Position numbers and translations under genes: made by a program. The notes beneath the pieces are model-generated. The model made no database searches. It saw only the letters and a program-made list of their open reading frames with translations, and had not been told where the DNA came from. Below are positions 1 through 8,110 of a stretch of 64,000 nt of DNA, piece by piece (the stretch's first letter is position 1; each line of letters starts with the position of its first letter). The stretch lies in assembly GCF_036336025.1 (NCBI RefSeq), contig NZ_JAYKKE010000001.1, forward strand, positions 837,610-901,609, written 5' to 3'. This DNA is from Stomatohabitans albus. Its GTDB lineage: Bacteria > Actinomycetota > Nitriliruptoria > Euzebyales > Euzebyaceae.

Positions 1-2
1 TC

Positions 3-452
3 GAAACGACCTATGAAGTGCTCGGTGATGGTACCGTCCGCCAGCATATTGATACCACTGATGCTGCCTTCCCGATTGTTGCAGATCCATCCTGGTGGTG
101 GTGGACCGCAACTGTGGCCAAATGTGCTGTTGAGATTGCCATTGCCTTCACTCCCATCAAGATTGGCAAGGTACTTGCGAACCTTCGCAATCTCATCAAT
201 AGATCAAAGGTCGTAGCCCAGGCGGTAAAGGCACTCGGTGGATTGAAAAATGCTGCCATATCCTTTTTGAAGTACTCCATCAATACATTGAGGAAAAAGT
301 TAGGGAATTGGGGTAAAAAGCTCCCGAGGTACTCACTGACTGCGGCTCAGAGAAAACATGCTGGAAAGATTTTCTCATTCCTAGGATTAGGACTATTTGA
401 ATTCCTTGGATTCGGTGGGTGTGGTTTACTTGTTCGAGAGATCGTAAAATAA
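3..452 (+). CDS. C-terminal part of an actinobacterial secreted protein (5' end outside window)
   Basis: The reading frame is open from the window edge, so the start is missing; 149 residues are visible. The visible N-terminus has the pattern YEVLGDGT..., then FPIVADPSWWWW. From memory, this resembles a family of actinobacterial secreted proteins in which a prodomain-like segment ends in a VADPxWW motif before a short, variable, basic and hydrophobic C-terminal domain. The tail here is rich in Lys/Arg and ends in a hydrophobic, glycine-rich segment (GLGLFEFLGFGG). A membrane-active or antimicrobial role is only inference. Two small ORFs follow on the same strand. Confidence 0.6.
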   Translation, partial: ETTYEVLGDGTVRQHIDTTDAAFPIVADPSWWWWTATVAKCAVEIAIAFTPIKIGKVLANLRNLINRSKVVAQAVKALGGLKNAAISFLKYSINTLRKKLGNWGKKLPRYSLTAAQRKHAGKIFSFLGLGLFEFLGFGGCGLLVREIVK

Positions 453-543
453 CCCGCTGTTGTCATTAATGCGCAGCATGTGCTTGAGTAATTCAAACTC
501 CATCAATCCTAGGGGCGTTGTGTTGGCATAACGCAAGTGCGCA

Positions 544-795
544 GTGAAACCTATCCGGTATCCAGGGATTCAACTTGCACAGTCGCTCTGGATATCGGCT
601 CAATATAGCTGTGTACTGCTCCTAGATTATTCCTTATCAGAAAACGGAGATGAAAACATAGCATTCATCATTGAACAAAAGCGTTTTCGACAATTGGACG
701 TTCATGAGGCAATGTTGAACGATAAAACTATTGTCGAAATTTTGGAAAATAGGTTCAAAGGCATTATTAGGTACTGGAATGTGTTATGTACATAA
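544..795 (+). CDS. small hypothetical protein, possibly a remnant
   Basis: An 83-residue ORF with a GTG start 12 bases after an in-frame stop and no convincing ribosome binding site. I do not recognise it. It is AT-rich, with a charged middle (SENGDENIAFIIEQKRF) that could be a short globular domain. It lies between the truncated secreted-protein gene and a small membrane-protein gene, both on the same strand. It may be a remnant or a chance ORF. Confidence 0.3.
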   Translation: MKPIRYPGIQLAQSLWISAQYSCVLLLDYSLSENGDENIAFIIEQKRFRQLDVHEAMLNDKTIVEILENRFKGIIRYWNVLCT

Positions 796-832
796 CTGTA
801 ATCTACACATAGACACTAAGTAAGGGGTTGAG

Positions 833-1114
833 ATGGATAGTTCAATTGTAATCACTCTGTATGGTTTGTATCTGCTGTCATGGGTGGGTGCCGGCATTGC
901 TTTAGCTAGAGATAAACAAAGCCGTAAAGGCGAAACTTCAAATCTTCCATGGCCGGTCATGCTGCTACTCGGTGTAGGGTTTGCGATTGCAGCTTTGCTG
1001 GGTGCCTATTCAGATACGAGTGCAATCGTTAAGCTGATATATGCCCTCGCAAGTGCGGGAGCGGGGCTTCTCGCCTACTGGATTACACTCCGCATGTACC
1101 CAGTAGTTGAATAA
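833..1114 (+). CDS. small three-helix membrane protein
   Basis: A 93-residue protein with a plausible ribosome binding site (AAGGGGTTG) just before its ATG. It has about three hydrophobic segments, at residues 5-25, 41-60 and 66-87, with a short charged loop (RDKQSRKGE) after the first. I recognise no family. It follows the truncated secreted protein and a small ORF on the same strand. That makes an accessory or immunity-like function conceivable, but nothing in the sequence shows it. Confidence 0.55.
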   Translation: MDSSIVITLYGLYLLSWVGAGIALARDKQSRKGETSNLPWPVMLLLGVGFAIAALLGAYSDTSAIVKLIYALASAGAGLLAYWITLRMYPVVE

Positions 1115-1197
1115 GGAGGCCATACAGCATTCCCTCATTGTTTGCATTACGTGACCAGCGGTTCTTAGGATGAAAGACCACATTGAAAGGAACGCTG

Positions 1198-2163
1198 ATG
1201 ACGACAGATTTCAAAACTCTAGTTCCAAACCCTGAGGGGTTGACTGAGATTTTTGAAGGGGGCACATGGTTTGAAGGGCCATGCTGGGTGCCAAACAAAG
1301 GGGTGCTGCGTTGGTCCGATGTAATCGGAAACTGCATCTGGGACCATGATCCGTCCACAAATGAAACGGTGAAATACCGTGAGGGAGTTGACCACACCAA
1401 CGGTCGTACGATTGATATTGATGGTTCGGTCCTGCAGTGCTCCCACGGTAAGCGGCGGGTAGAGCGTGACCGTGATGGAGAAATTGATGTGCTCGTTGAT
1501 CGGTTTAACGGGCACCGGCTGAACGCACCCAATGACATCGTGGTTCGTAGTGATGGCACCGTCTTTTTCACCGACCCGTCCTATGGCATGTTAGTAACCC
1601 CGGAAGGGCACCCTGGGCGGCGTGAATACGGTGACCACTACGTATTTGCCTACACTACAGACGGTCATCTGCGCCCGGTCGTGGTTGATATGGTGGACCC
1701 CAACGGGCTGGCCTTTAGCCCAGATGAACGCCTCCTATATGTGGCCGATTCTGCGCTGCTCACCCACGATGGGCGCTATGGCCGCCACCATGTGCGTGTC
1801 TATGAGGTGGAGGGGTTGCGCGTCAAGAACGGGCAAGACTTCGTTGAAATCACCCAAGGTGTACCAGACGGGCTGCGTATCGACGAGCACGGCAATATCT
1901 GGTGCACACAGTCGGACAACCTCGACCAAGGGCGAAATGCGGTCATCATCTTTAGCCCGTCCGGTGACGAGATCGGCCGTATCCCGGTACCTAAACGTAT
2001 CGGCAATATCGCCTTTGGTGGGGCAGACGGCTCAATCCTCTATATGGCAGCATCAAGCTCCATCTACGCGATTGAAACAGGAACCCGTGACGCCCGCTTT
2101 ACCCGTGAAGCCACCTACTCCAACGAAAACCGCCTCTGGGACATGGCAACCGACTGGCAGTAA
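1198..2163 (+). CDS. SMP-30/gluconolactonase/LRE family protein
   Basis: A 321-residue six-bladed beta-propeller hydrolase of the SMP-30/gluconolactonase family, which usually opens sugar lactones in a metal-dependent reaction. Family features visible are EGPCW near residue 26, the substrate and metal region with LNAPNDIVVRSDGTVFFTDPSYG (about residues 106-128), and DPNGLAFSPDE (about 168-178). ATG 1198 is chosen because GAAAGGA lies 8 bases upstream; a TTG at 1183 is in frame but less likely. A strong hairpin terminator follows, so it is probably transcribed alone. The substrate cannot be told. Confidence 0.85.
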   Translation: MTTDFKTLVPNPEGLTEIFEGGTWFEGPCWVPNKGVLRWSDVIGNCIWDHDPSTNETVKYREGVDHTNGRTIDIDGSVLQCSHGKRRVERDRDGEIDVLVDRFNGHRLNAPNDIVVRSDGTVFFTDPSYGMLVTPEGHPGRREYGDHYVFAYTTDGHLRPVVVDMVDPNGLAFSPDERLLYVADSALLTHDGRYGRHHVRVYEVEGLRVKNGQDFVEITQGVPDGLRIDEHGNIWCTQSDNLDQGRNAVIIFSPSGDEIGRIPVPKRIGNIAFGGADGSILYMAASSSIYAIETGTRDARFTREATYSNENRLWDMATDWQ

Positions 2164-2175
2164 TTGAACACAATT

Positions 2176-2225
2176 AAGGTGTTGGACTAGAAGCGTATTT
2201 GTGCTTCTGTTCCAACACCTTGTTT
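2176..2225 (+). terminator. nested hairpin terminator after the SMP-30-like gene
   Basis: An outer stem of 11 bp (AAGGTGTTGGA at 2176-2186 with TCCAACACCTT at 2211-2221) encloses an inner stem (AGAAGC/GCTTCT), followed by TGTTT. It separates the hydrolase gene from the CPBP gene. A hairpin of closely similar design follows the catalase gene at 21489-21530. Confidence 0.75.
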
Positions 2226-2236
2226 AATTCATAAGC

Positions 2237-2836
2237 ATGGAACTGTTTTCGTCTGCGGTTATTCAAGTTGCAATTGCGGCGCTCATTCCGTTCATTTGGT
2301 GGGCGTTTACGGCCCGGAAAGAAACAACATTCTTTCATTGGATCGGGTTTCAATGGTTCAAACCAACACCTTCAATCTGGCTTTGGATAGTCGGCGCATT
2401 ACTACTCCTCGCAGTTCCATTCTTGCTACTATCAAGCCGCCTTGGCGGTGAAGCCACGGCAACCCAAGCATTTGCCGGCAAAGGGGCCGCTGCGATTCCC
2501 GATATCGCAATATTTGCCATCATTCAGACTGGCCTCAGTGAGGAACTCTTTTTCCGTGGCTTCCTAGCCAAGCGGTGCATTGCCCGTTTTGGTCTGCAAA
2601 CCGGCAACTCCATCCAGGCCACAATCTTCGGTCTTCTCCACCTGGTGATGGTGTACGCCATTCTTCCCGACACCCTCATCGCCCTCGGTGTGGGCTTTGC
2701 CACCATGCTCGGTGCTCTTGTTATGGCGTATGTGAACGAATCCCTCGCTGATGGTTCTATCCTCCCCAGCTGGATCATCCACGCATCCGGCAACCTACTC
2801 GCCGGCCTGGCTGCGGCTTTCAACCTATTTAGCTAA
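2237..2836 (+). CDS. CPBP family intramembrane glutamic endopeptidase
   Basis: A 199-residue polytopic membrane protein of the CPBP (CAAX protease / bacteriocin-processing) family. The diagnostic glutamate motif EELFFRGFL is at about residues 101-109. A second conserved histidine (GLLHLVMVY, about 134-142) and the last helix motif IIHASGNL follow. Five or six hydrophobic segments are visible. Members cleave membrane-embedded or prenylated substrates, or act in bacteriocin self-immunity; the substrate here is unknown. The ATG is 12 bases after the preceding hairpin, and the Shine-Dalgarno sequence is weak. Confidence 0.85.
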   Translation: MELFSSAVIQVAIAALIPFIWWAFTARKETTFFHWIGFQWFKPTPSIWLWIVGALLLLAVPFLLLSSRLGGEATATQAFAGKGAAAIPDIAIFAIIQTGLSEELFFRGFLAKRCIARFGLQTGNSIQATIFGLLHLVMVYAILPDTLIALGVGFATMLGALVMAYVNESLADGSILPSWIIHASGNLLAGLAAAFNLFS

Positions 2837-2870
2837 AACCCAACACCATATATCCTCCTAAACTGGCGGC

Positions 2871-4280
2871 ATGATCCCAAACGTTCTCGCAAACCGATAC
2901 GCCAGCGCCCAGATGCAAGCTATTTGGAGCCCCGAAGGAAAGATTCGTGCAGAGCGTCAGCTCTGGATTGCGGTGTTGAAGGCCCAGCAGGCGCTCGGTG
3001 TTTCGGTTAAGCCGGGTGCGATTGAAGCCTATGAAGCGCATGTGGATGATATCGACCTAGATGATATTGCGACACGTGAAGCCATCACTAAACACGATGT
3101 AAAAGCTCGGATTGAAAGCTATAACGCCGCAGCCGGGTTTGAAGAGATCCACAAGGGCATGACAAGTCGTGACCTCACGGAAAATGTGGAGCAACTGCAG
3201 GTTAAGCAGTCACTCGACGTCATTCGTACCAGGGTTATTGCTGCCCTTGCTGTGCTTGCCGACCAGGTAGCCCAACATGCGGACACGGTACTTGCCGCTC
3301 GGAGCCATAATGTTCCCGCGCAGCCCACAACGGTTGGCAAGCGCCTGGCCAATACCGGAGAGGAAATACTGTATGCCCTTAACCGGCTTGATGATCTGAT
3401 TGCGCGCTATCCTCTTCGCGGTATTAAAGGCCCCGTGGGTACCCAAGCCGACATGCTAACGTTGTTGGGTTCGCCTGAAAAGGTAAGTGAATTAGAGCAT
3501 CGTGTTGCTGAGCACCTTGGTGTTTCAACGGTTTTAACGAATACCGGCCAGGTGTATCCACGTTCAATCGACTTTGATGTGGTTGCCGCCATGCACCAAC
3601 TCGCCAGCGGCCCAGCAAACTTTGCGCGCACCATACGCCTTATGGCCGGTCAAGAACTCGCGACTGAGGGTTTTCTCCCTGGCCAGGTTGGTTCGTCGGC
3701 CATGCCACACAAGATGAATGCGCGCTCGTGTGAACGCATCAATGGGTTTCACTCAATCCTGGCCGGCTATGTCACCATGGCCACCCACATCACTGGTGAC
3801 CAATGGAACGAAGGAGATGTGTCATGTTCGGTCGTTCGCCGGGTTGTCCTTCCAGACACCTTCTTTGCTATCGACGGCCTCATGGCGACCTTCCTCATCG
3901 TCCTTGGTGGGCTTGGATTCTTTGACGGGATGATTGCCGCAGAGCTCAATCGTACGCTGCCCTTCTTAGCCACAACCACCATGTTGATGCAGGCGGTGCA
4001 ACAAGGGGCCGGGCGTGAACAAGCCCATGAGGTCATTAAAACCCATGCAGTTGCTGCGGCACTGGCCATGCGTGAAGGCGAGCCGAATAACCTGGTTACC
4101 CGTCTGGGACAAGACCCAGCCTTCCCACTTGATGAAGCCCAAATTGAGGCCATCTTGGCAAACCCGTCGGCGTTCACCGGCCAAGCCAGCGCACAGGCGC
4201 AGGCATTTGTTACCGAGGTAGCCACATTAACCGCCGCCAACCCTGAGGCAGCTGCCTGGCGACCTGGCGCCATTCTTTGA
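2871..4280 (+). CDS. purB: adenylosuccinate lyase
   Basis: A 469-residue cytosolic enzyme of the fumarase/aspartase superfamily that acts twice in purine synthesis: SAICAR to AICAR plus fumarate, and adenylosuccinate to AMP plus fumarate. The superfamily signature GSSAMPHKMN is at about residues 272-281. The family motifs KHDVKA (near 84) and TSRDLTEN (near 107) are present, and the length is normal. The ATG is close behind the CPBP gene (34 bases). No other de novo purine gene is adjacent, though apt is 2.6 kb away. Confidence 0.95.
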   Translation: MIPNVLANRYASAQMQAIWSPEGKIRAERQLWIAVLKAQQALGVSVKPGAIEAYEAHVDDIDLDDIATREAITKHDVKARIESYNAAAGFEEIHKGMTSRDLTENVEQLQVKQSLDVIRTRVIAALAVLADQVAQHADTVLAARSHNVPAQPTTVGKRLANTGEEILYALNRLDDLIARYPLRGIKGPVGTQADMLTLLGSPEKVSELEHRVAEHLGVSTVLTNTGQVYPRSIDFDVVAAMHQLASGPANFARTIRLMAGQELATEGFLPGQVGSSAMPHKMNARSCERINGFHSILAGYVTMATHITGDQWNEGDVSCSVVRRVVLPDTFFAIDGLMATFLIVLGGLGFFDGMIAAELNRTLPFLATTTMLMQAVQQGAGREQAHEVIKTHAVAAALAMREGEPNNLVTRLGQDPAFPLDEAQIEAILANPSAFTGQASAQAQAFVTEVATLTAANPEAAAWRPGAIL

Positions 4281-4376
4281 GTCGTTGAGGTGAGCGGTTG
4301 GGAACCATTTTTGGCGGTGTTCAGCCTCTAACCGTTTCGTGCTACATGCACATAGCACCGTTGCAGGAAAAACACC

Positions 4377-4403
4377 AAGACCGCCCAAAACGGGCGGTCT
4401 TTG
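4377..4403. terminator. intrinsic terminator, probably bidirectional
   Basis: A 10-bp stem AAGACCGCCC/GGGCGGTCTT with a five-base loop, between convergent purB (plus) and the DUF1540 gene (minus). T or A runs on both sides make it usable from both strands. Confidence 0.85.
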
Positions 4404-4441
4404 CGGTATACGTAAATCAGATGAGCAAGTCCTGCCGTGGC

Positions 4442-4702
4442 TTAGCGAGCGGAGAAGCTCTCACAGAAGGCAACGTTGCCACCGACGGTAACCACATCGG
4501 CTGTGCAGATCAGCTTGTCGTTGTGCGCACAAGATGTGCGGCTGCAGGTGGCTACAGAGGTATCAACACCTTCATGGCCGGCAAGGATATCCAGCACCGA
4601 GAAAGTAGAGCAGGTGTTGCCCATCGTGATGGCGGGAGCGGAGCAGCCATTGTGGTTAAAGGCGCAATCGCTTACAGAGCAGGAGGTAAGGGTGGCAGAC
4701 AT
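4442..4702 (-). CDS. double DUF1540-domain cysteine-rich protein
   Basis: An 86-residue protein with two tandem DUF1540-like units. Cysteines sit at 8, 13, 20 and 31, and again at 53, 58, 66 and 80. The patterns SCSVSDCAFNHNGCSA and TCSRTSCAHNDKLICTA fit the family form CxVxxCxxNxxxxCxA. DUF1540 units are thought to bind metal through their cysteines. The gene is the last of three minus-strand genes that begin with a tetrapyrrole enzyme and a heme oxygenase. Two or three DtxR/IdeR-like boxes lie 85-160 bases upstream, so an iron-linked or metal-storage role is a reasonable inference. Confidence 0.8.
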   Translation of the reverse strand: MSATLTSCSVSDCAFNHNGCSAPAITMGNTCSTFSVLDILAGHEGVDTSVATCSRTSCAHNDKLICTADVVTVGGNVAFCESFSAR

Positions 4703-4788
4703 GATCAGACTCTTTTCACTTAGAAATTGATTTCTTATGTGCTTAAGAGTACGCCCATGTTGGTACTTAATTCAATAGATAAAAAGAA

Positions 4789-4807
4789 TTAAGTAAGCCT
4801 AATACAA
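4789..4807. promoter_or_regulatory. DtxR/IdeR-like iron box upstream of the DUF1540 gene
   Basis: TTAAGTAAGCCTAATACAA matches the 19-bp DtxR/IdeR consensus (TTAGGTTAGCCTAACCTAA, recalled) at 14 of 19 positions by hand. A weaker candidate, 12 of 19, lies at 4815-4833. Confidence 0.5.
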
Positions 4808-4844
4808 ACCTGTATTTATTAAGGCAATCCTTACTCTTTAATAC

Positions 4845-4863
4845 TTAAGTAAGCCTTATTAAA
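4845..4863. promoter_or_regulatory. second DtxR/IdeR-like iron box
   Basis: TTAAGTAAGCCTTATTAAA shares the core TTAAGTAAGCCT with the site at 4789 and matches the consensus at 13 of 19 positions. It overlaps the last codons of the heme oxygenase gene. Confidence 0.45.
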
Positions 4864-5158
4864 GGTCTACAACCTCAAACTGCATCATCTTGTGGTCTGT
4901 GGTTATAGGCGCTGGTTTCCCTTGGGGCTCATGGGCTTTTCGCTCTGCGCGCTTCACCATCCAGGCATCAAAGTGTGCTTTAGTTTCCCACGTAGTAATC
5001 ACAAAATAACGCTCCGTACCTTCAACGGGGCGTAATAATTGAAATCCTAAAAACCCTGGCTCATTATCCACTTCATGCTTGCGATCACGAAAGCGACCTT
5101 CTAATACTTCTTCAGCGCCTTTCGGAATTTCAAGAGTATTAATCGTTATATATGACAT
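4859..5158 (-). CDS. MhuD/IsdG-like heme-degrading monooxygenase (ABM fold)
   Basis: A 99-residue antibiotic-biosynthesis-monooxygenase-fold protein close to actinobacterial MhuD/IsdG heme oxygenases, which open heme and release iron in the cytosol. The core FRDRKHEVDNEPGF (residues 23-36), LLRPVEG, and YFVITTWETKAHFDAW (51-66) follow the MhuD pattern, including the Trp and the conserved distal segment. GAAAGG lies 6 bases before the ATG. A 28-bp perfect palindrome and an iron-box-like site precede it. It is downstream of a precorrin-2 dehydrogenase gene on the same strand. The heme product (mycobilin or staphylobilin) cannot be told. Confidence 0.8.
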   Translation of the reverse strand: MSYITINTLEIPKGAEEVLEGRFRDRKHEVDNEPGFLGFQLLRPVEGTERYFVITTWETKAHFDAWMVKRAERKAHEPQGKPAPITTDHKMMQFEVVDL

Positions 5159-5185
5159 GGTTGCCTTTCGTTTGTCGGTGTTTTG

Positions 5186-5213
5186 ATATGTATATACTTT
5201 CGTATATACATAT
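5186..5213. promoter_or_regulatory. 28-bp perfect palindrome, probable operator
   Basis: Two 12-base arms (ATATGTATATAC and GTATATACATAT) flank a TTTC spacer, 28 bases upstream of the MhuD-like start. The size and symmetry fit a dimeric repressor site (PadR, TetR or MarR type); no such regulator gene is adjacent. Confidence 0.6.
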
Positions 5214-5243
5214 TACGATAATCATAGCTTTCGAAACTGGAGC

Positions 5244-5262
5244 TATGGGTAGGCAAACCTTA
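5244..5262. promoter_or_regulatory. DtxR/IdeR-like iron box upstream of the heme oxygenase gene
   Basis: TATGGGTAGGCAAACCTTA matches the symmetric DtxR/IdeR consensus at 14 of 19 positions, including the central TAGGC and AACCT. It lies about 86 bases upstream of the MhuD-like start. Confidence 0.5.
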
Positions 5263-5354
5263 GCGCTAACTGATGGAGGGATATCGGGATAAATGGACGG
5301 GGGTCAAACCGCATGTGCCACCGAGTGCACCACGAATACCCATTCAGCGGCGCG

Positions 5355-5972
5355 CTAGTACTCCAAACCAGTCAAAATACGCAAGAGCGCAAAGCGATCA
5401 TTCTCGCCATCAAGGGCTGCGTCAACCGTTAACCGCCAATTGGCGGCTCGTTCACTTTGCGGTAGTGCTGACAACGCTTTACGAACGTCAACATCTCGAC
5501 GCAGCTCACGCAACACCTCAGCGGCTTCGGCCCACTTTGGGTCAATATCATGGGCGAGATGGGCACTAAGGCGAGCTGTCAACGCTGGTACACCAGTAGC
5601 AACGGCGACCGTCAAGTCATCAACAGGAACCCGTGCAGGCAAACTCATATCTCCCGCCTGGTCAATACGTAAACACCACAACCCAAGGGCGTCGGCATCG
5701 GCTTTGACCTGTGCGTTGACCTCACGCACATCAGAGGCAGCCACCACAAGGGCAGGCTGATTACTTGGCTTGATATCCCCCGTTTGATACTCACGCGGAA
5801 TGATCTCTGCTACCCGTTCTTGGAGCAGTTCATGAACCTCGGGGGAAATGAGTGTGACCTGCGCACCGGCGTCAATCATCGGGCCAACCTTGGCGGCAGC
5901 CATTTCACCACCACCTACACACCACACTGGCGTGCCGGATAAATCCAGCATGATTGGAAAATAATTCTTCAC
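5355..5972 (-). CDS. precorrin-2 dehydrogenase / sirohydrochlorin ferrochelatase-like protein
   Basis: A 205-residue protein matching the N-terminal half of CysG (Met8p/SirC family), which oxidises precorrin-2 to sirohydrochlorin with NAD and may insert iron to make siroheme. The Rossmann motif CVGGGEMAAAK is at residues 18-28, followed by VTLISPEV. The family's dimerisation segment GVPALTARLSAHLA lies at about 126-139. The uroporphyrinogen methyltransferase domain of CysG is absent and no partner is in the window. The GTG start is chosen because AGGGG lies 5 bases upstream; ATG 5951 is an alternative. Confidence 0.8.
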   Translation of the reverse strand: MKNYFPIMLDLSGTPVWCVGGGEMAAAKVGPMIDAGAQVTLISPEVHELLQERVAEIIPREYQTGDIKPSNQPALVVAASDVREVNAQVKADADALGLWCLRIDQAGDMSLPARVPVDDLTVAVATGVPALTARLSAHLAHDIDPKWAEAAEVLRELRRDVDVRKALSALPQSERAANWRLTVDAALDGENDRFALLRILTGLEY

Positions 5973-6077
5973 GATTACCCCTGCCTAGGTGCAAAAACGG
6001 CTACTACGAGCATAGTGTCTCATTCAACCTTTACTTGAGGGTGAGCTAGAGTCAATGTGCCCGACTAGCTTAGAGGT

Positions 6078-6866
6078 ATGGCTCCTGAGATTCTTGCGGC
6101 TACTGGTCCGCTTGTCCTTACCCCGTTGCCGATGGTCATGCGCTGTATTGCGAAGGCTGGTTTTTCAAGCGTCGAAGTTATGTCCGGGTTTAATCGTGCC
6201 ACTCATGATCCTGGACGCATTAAAAGCGCTGCAAATGCCTACGGACTAGACGTGGCCGCTATTCACGGGCCATTTCTCCTTGCACAACGGCATCTCATGG
6301 GTGCGTACTCAACAAAGTGCATTCAGTCCATGCGGCTTGCCCAAAAGGTTGGGGCCAAGGTCATGATCGCCCACAGCCCGTTTCGCTTTGAACCGTGGAG
6401 TATGCGGTGGCTATTTAACAACGTGGATCGGCTAGAAGCTGAAACAGGGGTCTTCTTTGCCATGGAAAACCTCTACCCAGCACACGGAGTCAACGCCGCT
6501 GCGGTCATCACGATTGACCAAATGCGTCCATTTAAACATCTGACCATGGACACGAGCCATGCTGCGGTATCAGGTATTGACCTCTTTGATATGTTCGACG
6601 AACTGCGTGACCAGATCGTGCATCTCCACGTGGCCGACAATTACGGCAAGGGGGTAGACAGTCACGCACCGCTTGGCTCTGGAGTCCTCCCACTCGCACG
6701 TTTTTTGCGACATGTTGGCGACAGTGGCTGGGATGGCACGATCACGTTAGAACTTGATGTGCGCGCCTATCTTGACACGCCGCGCTCATTGAGCGAGTTT
6801 TTAGCTCGACAACGCCTGAAGTGTGAAGCTGCCCTCGCAGGCGAAGTAACTGACAAGGACTGGTAA
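6078..6866 (+). CDS. sugar phosphate isomerase/epimerase family TIM-barrel protein
   Basis: A 262-residue xylose-isomerase-like TIM barrel (AP endonuclease family 2 fold). Barrel strands with metal ligands are recognisable: VEVMSG, AAIHGPF, AKVMIAHSP, FAMENLYP (conserved Glu), LTMDTSHA (Asp/His), VHLHVAD (His) and TLELD (final Glu). The cofactor is probably a divalent metal; the substrate is unknown. It is the first gene of an operon, with apt beginning directly after its stop and comB overlapping apt. Confidence 0.8.
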   Translation: MAPEILAATGPLVLTPLPMVMRCIAKAGFSSVEVMSGFNRATHDPGRIKSAANAYGLDVAAIHGPFLLAQRHLMGAYSTKCIQSMRLAQKVGAKVMIAHSPFRFEPWSMRWLFNNVDRLEAETGVFFAMENLYPAHGVNAAAVITIDQMRPFKHLTMDTSHAAVSGIDLFDMFDELRDQIVHLHVADNYGKGVDSHAPLGSGVLPLARFLRHVGDSGWDGTITLELDVRAYLDTPRSLSEFLARQRLKCEAALAGEVTDKDW

Positions 6867-7406
6867 ATGCCCCTCTATACCTCTGCTCAACAAGCGATTA
6901 CTGCCCTAATGCGGTCGGTTCCCGACTTTCCCGAACCCGGCGTACTCTTTCGAGACCTTACCCCCGTGCTGGCCAACGCCACAGGTTTTCAACTACTCAC
7001 CGACCACATGGCAGATGTGGCCCGAACCCATAAGGCTGAGCTAATAGCTGGGCTAGATGCTCGTGGGTTTGTCTTTGGTGCTGCGGTTGCTAAAGCTGTT
7101 GGTACCGGATGTCTCGCCGTACGCAAAGCAGGCAAATTACCTCCGCCTGTACTGCGTGAGGAATATGCACTCGAATATGGCACGGCTGCACTCGAACTTC
7201 CCGGTGAGGGCATTGACGTCATGGGTGTGCGAGTGTTGATAGTTGACGATGTACTAGCCACAGGAGGCACCGTGAATGCCAGCCGTGCGCTCCTCGAACG
7301 TGCTGGCGCCCATGTCGTTGGTACCTCGGTCGTACTTGAGCTCGAAGCCCTTGGCGGGCGTTCACGCCTATCCGATATGCCCATTGACTCGATTTTGAGT
7401 CTATGA
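6867..7406 (+). CDS. apt: adenine phosphoribosyltransferase
   Basis: A 179-residue cytosolic purine-salvage enzyme that makes AMP from adenine and PRPP. The PRPP-binding motif VLIVDDVLATGGT is at about residues 122-134. The N-terminal PDFPEPGVLFRDLTPVL segment and LDARGFVFG are typical of Apt. The length is normal. The ATG immediately follows the stop of the epimerase gene, so translation is coupled. Confidence 0.95.
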   Translation: MPLYTSAQQAITALMRSVPDFPEPGVLFRDLTPVLANATGFQLLTDHMADVARTHKAELIAGLDARGFVFGAAVAKAVGTGCLAVRKAGKLPPPVLREEYALEYGTAALELPGEGIDVMGVRVLIVDDVLATGGTVNASRALLERAGAHVVGTSVVLELEALGGRSRLSDMPIDSILSL

Positions 7407-8110
7407 ATCACCACCTTGACGCAAAAACCGAGCCGAACCAGCCAGATTGGGTATGCGTTGGCCCTGAAGCGATTACGAACGCCACGGGCACGGTCGTGGT
7501 CATTGATGTGTTGCGGGCGTTCACGACTGCGTGTGTGGTGTGGGCCAATCAACCGGCCTCTTATGAACTCACCGCGAGCGTAGAAACTGCACTCGCAAGA
7601 AAAGCAGAAGGCGCCATAGTGATTGGTGAAGTCAATGGCGCCAAGGTTGATGGCTTCGACTATGGCAACTCACCTGCCGAACCTGGCTTAGCTACAACCA
7701 CTGGCAAGGTTGTGGTTCATCGCTCCTCAAACGGTACGACGGCGGTCGAACGGGCGGAGAACGCTAAACGCCTGTTTTGTGCAAGTTTTAACAATGCCAC
7801 CGCAACCTACGAGGCAATCAAGAACGACACTGACGTAACATTTTGCATCACCGGCAAAGGGTTTCGTCCTGGGAGTGCAGCCTTGGACGGCGATGAAGAC
7901 CAAGCCTGCGCTGATTTCATCATGGCACTCCGTCATGGCCGCATTATCAACCCTGAGGCCTACACGGCACGGATTCATACGTCTAATGCCGGACGAGATG
8001 AATCCACCAATCCAGCCCACGACCGAGCTATCGCCACTCAGATAGACACCTATCCTCACGCCTTGATCGTTACTCGAACCCAAAGCCGTATCTGGTTGCA
8101 CCCAACCTAA
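7403..8110 (+). CDS. comB: 2-phosphosulfolactate phosphatase family protein (ComB-like)
   Basis: A 235-residue member of the ComB family, whose characterised members dephosphorylate 2-phosphosulfolactate. The motifs VIDVLRAFTTA (residues 33-43), GNSPAE (about 92), SSNGTTAV (about 107) and GDEDQACADF (about 163) are intact. ComB homologues occur in many bacteria that do not make coenzyme M, so the substrate here is uncertain. Its ATG overlaps the apt stop (ATGA). A 7-bp hairpin without a T run follows at 8143-8162. Confidence 0.85.
   Translation: MNHHLDAKTEPNQPDWVCVGPEAITNATGTVVVIDVLRAFTTACVVWANQPASYELTASVETALARKAEGAIVIGEVNGAKVDGFDYGNSPAEPGLATTTGKVVVHRSSNGTTAVERAENAKRLFCASFNNATATYEAIKNDTDVTFCITGKGFRPGSAALDGDEDQACADFIMALRHGRIINPEAYTARIHTSNAGRDESTNPAHDRAIATQIDTYPHALIVTRTQSRIWLHPT

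Noticed and set aside
5273..5569. A 98-codon plus-strand frame
   Set aside because: It lies mostly antisense to the precorrin-2 dehydrogenase gene, has no ribosome binding site and no protein-like pattern.
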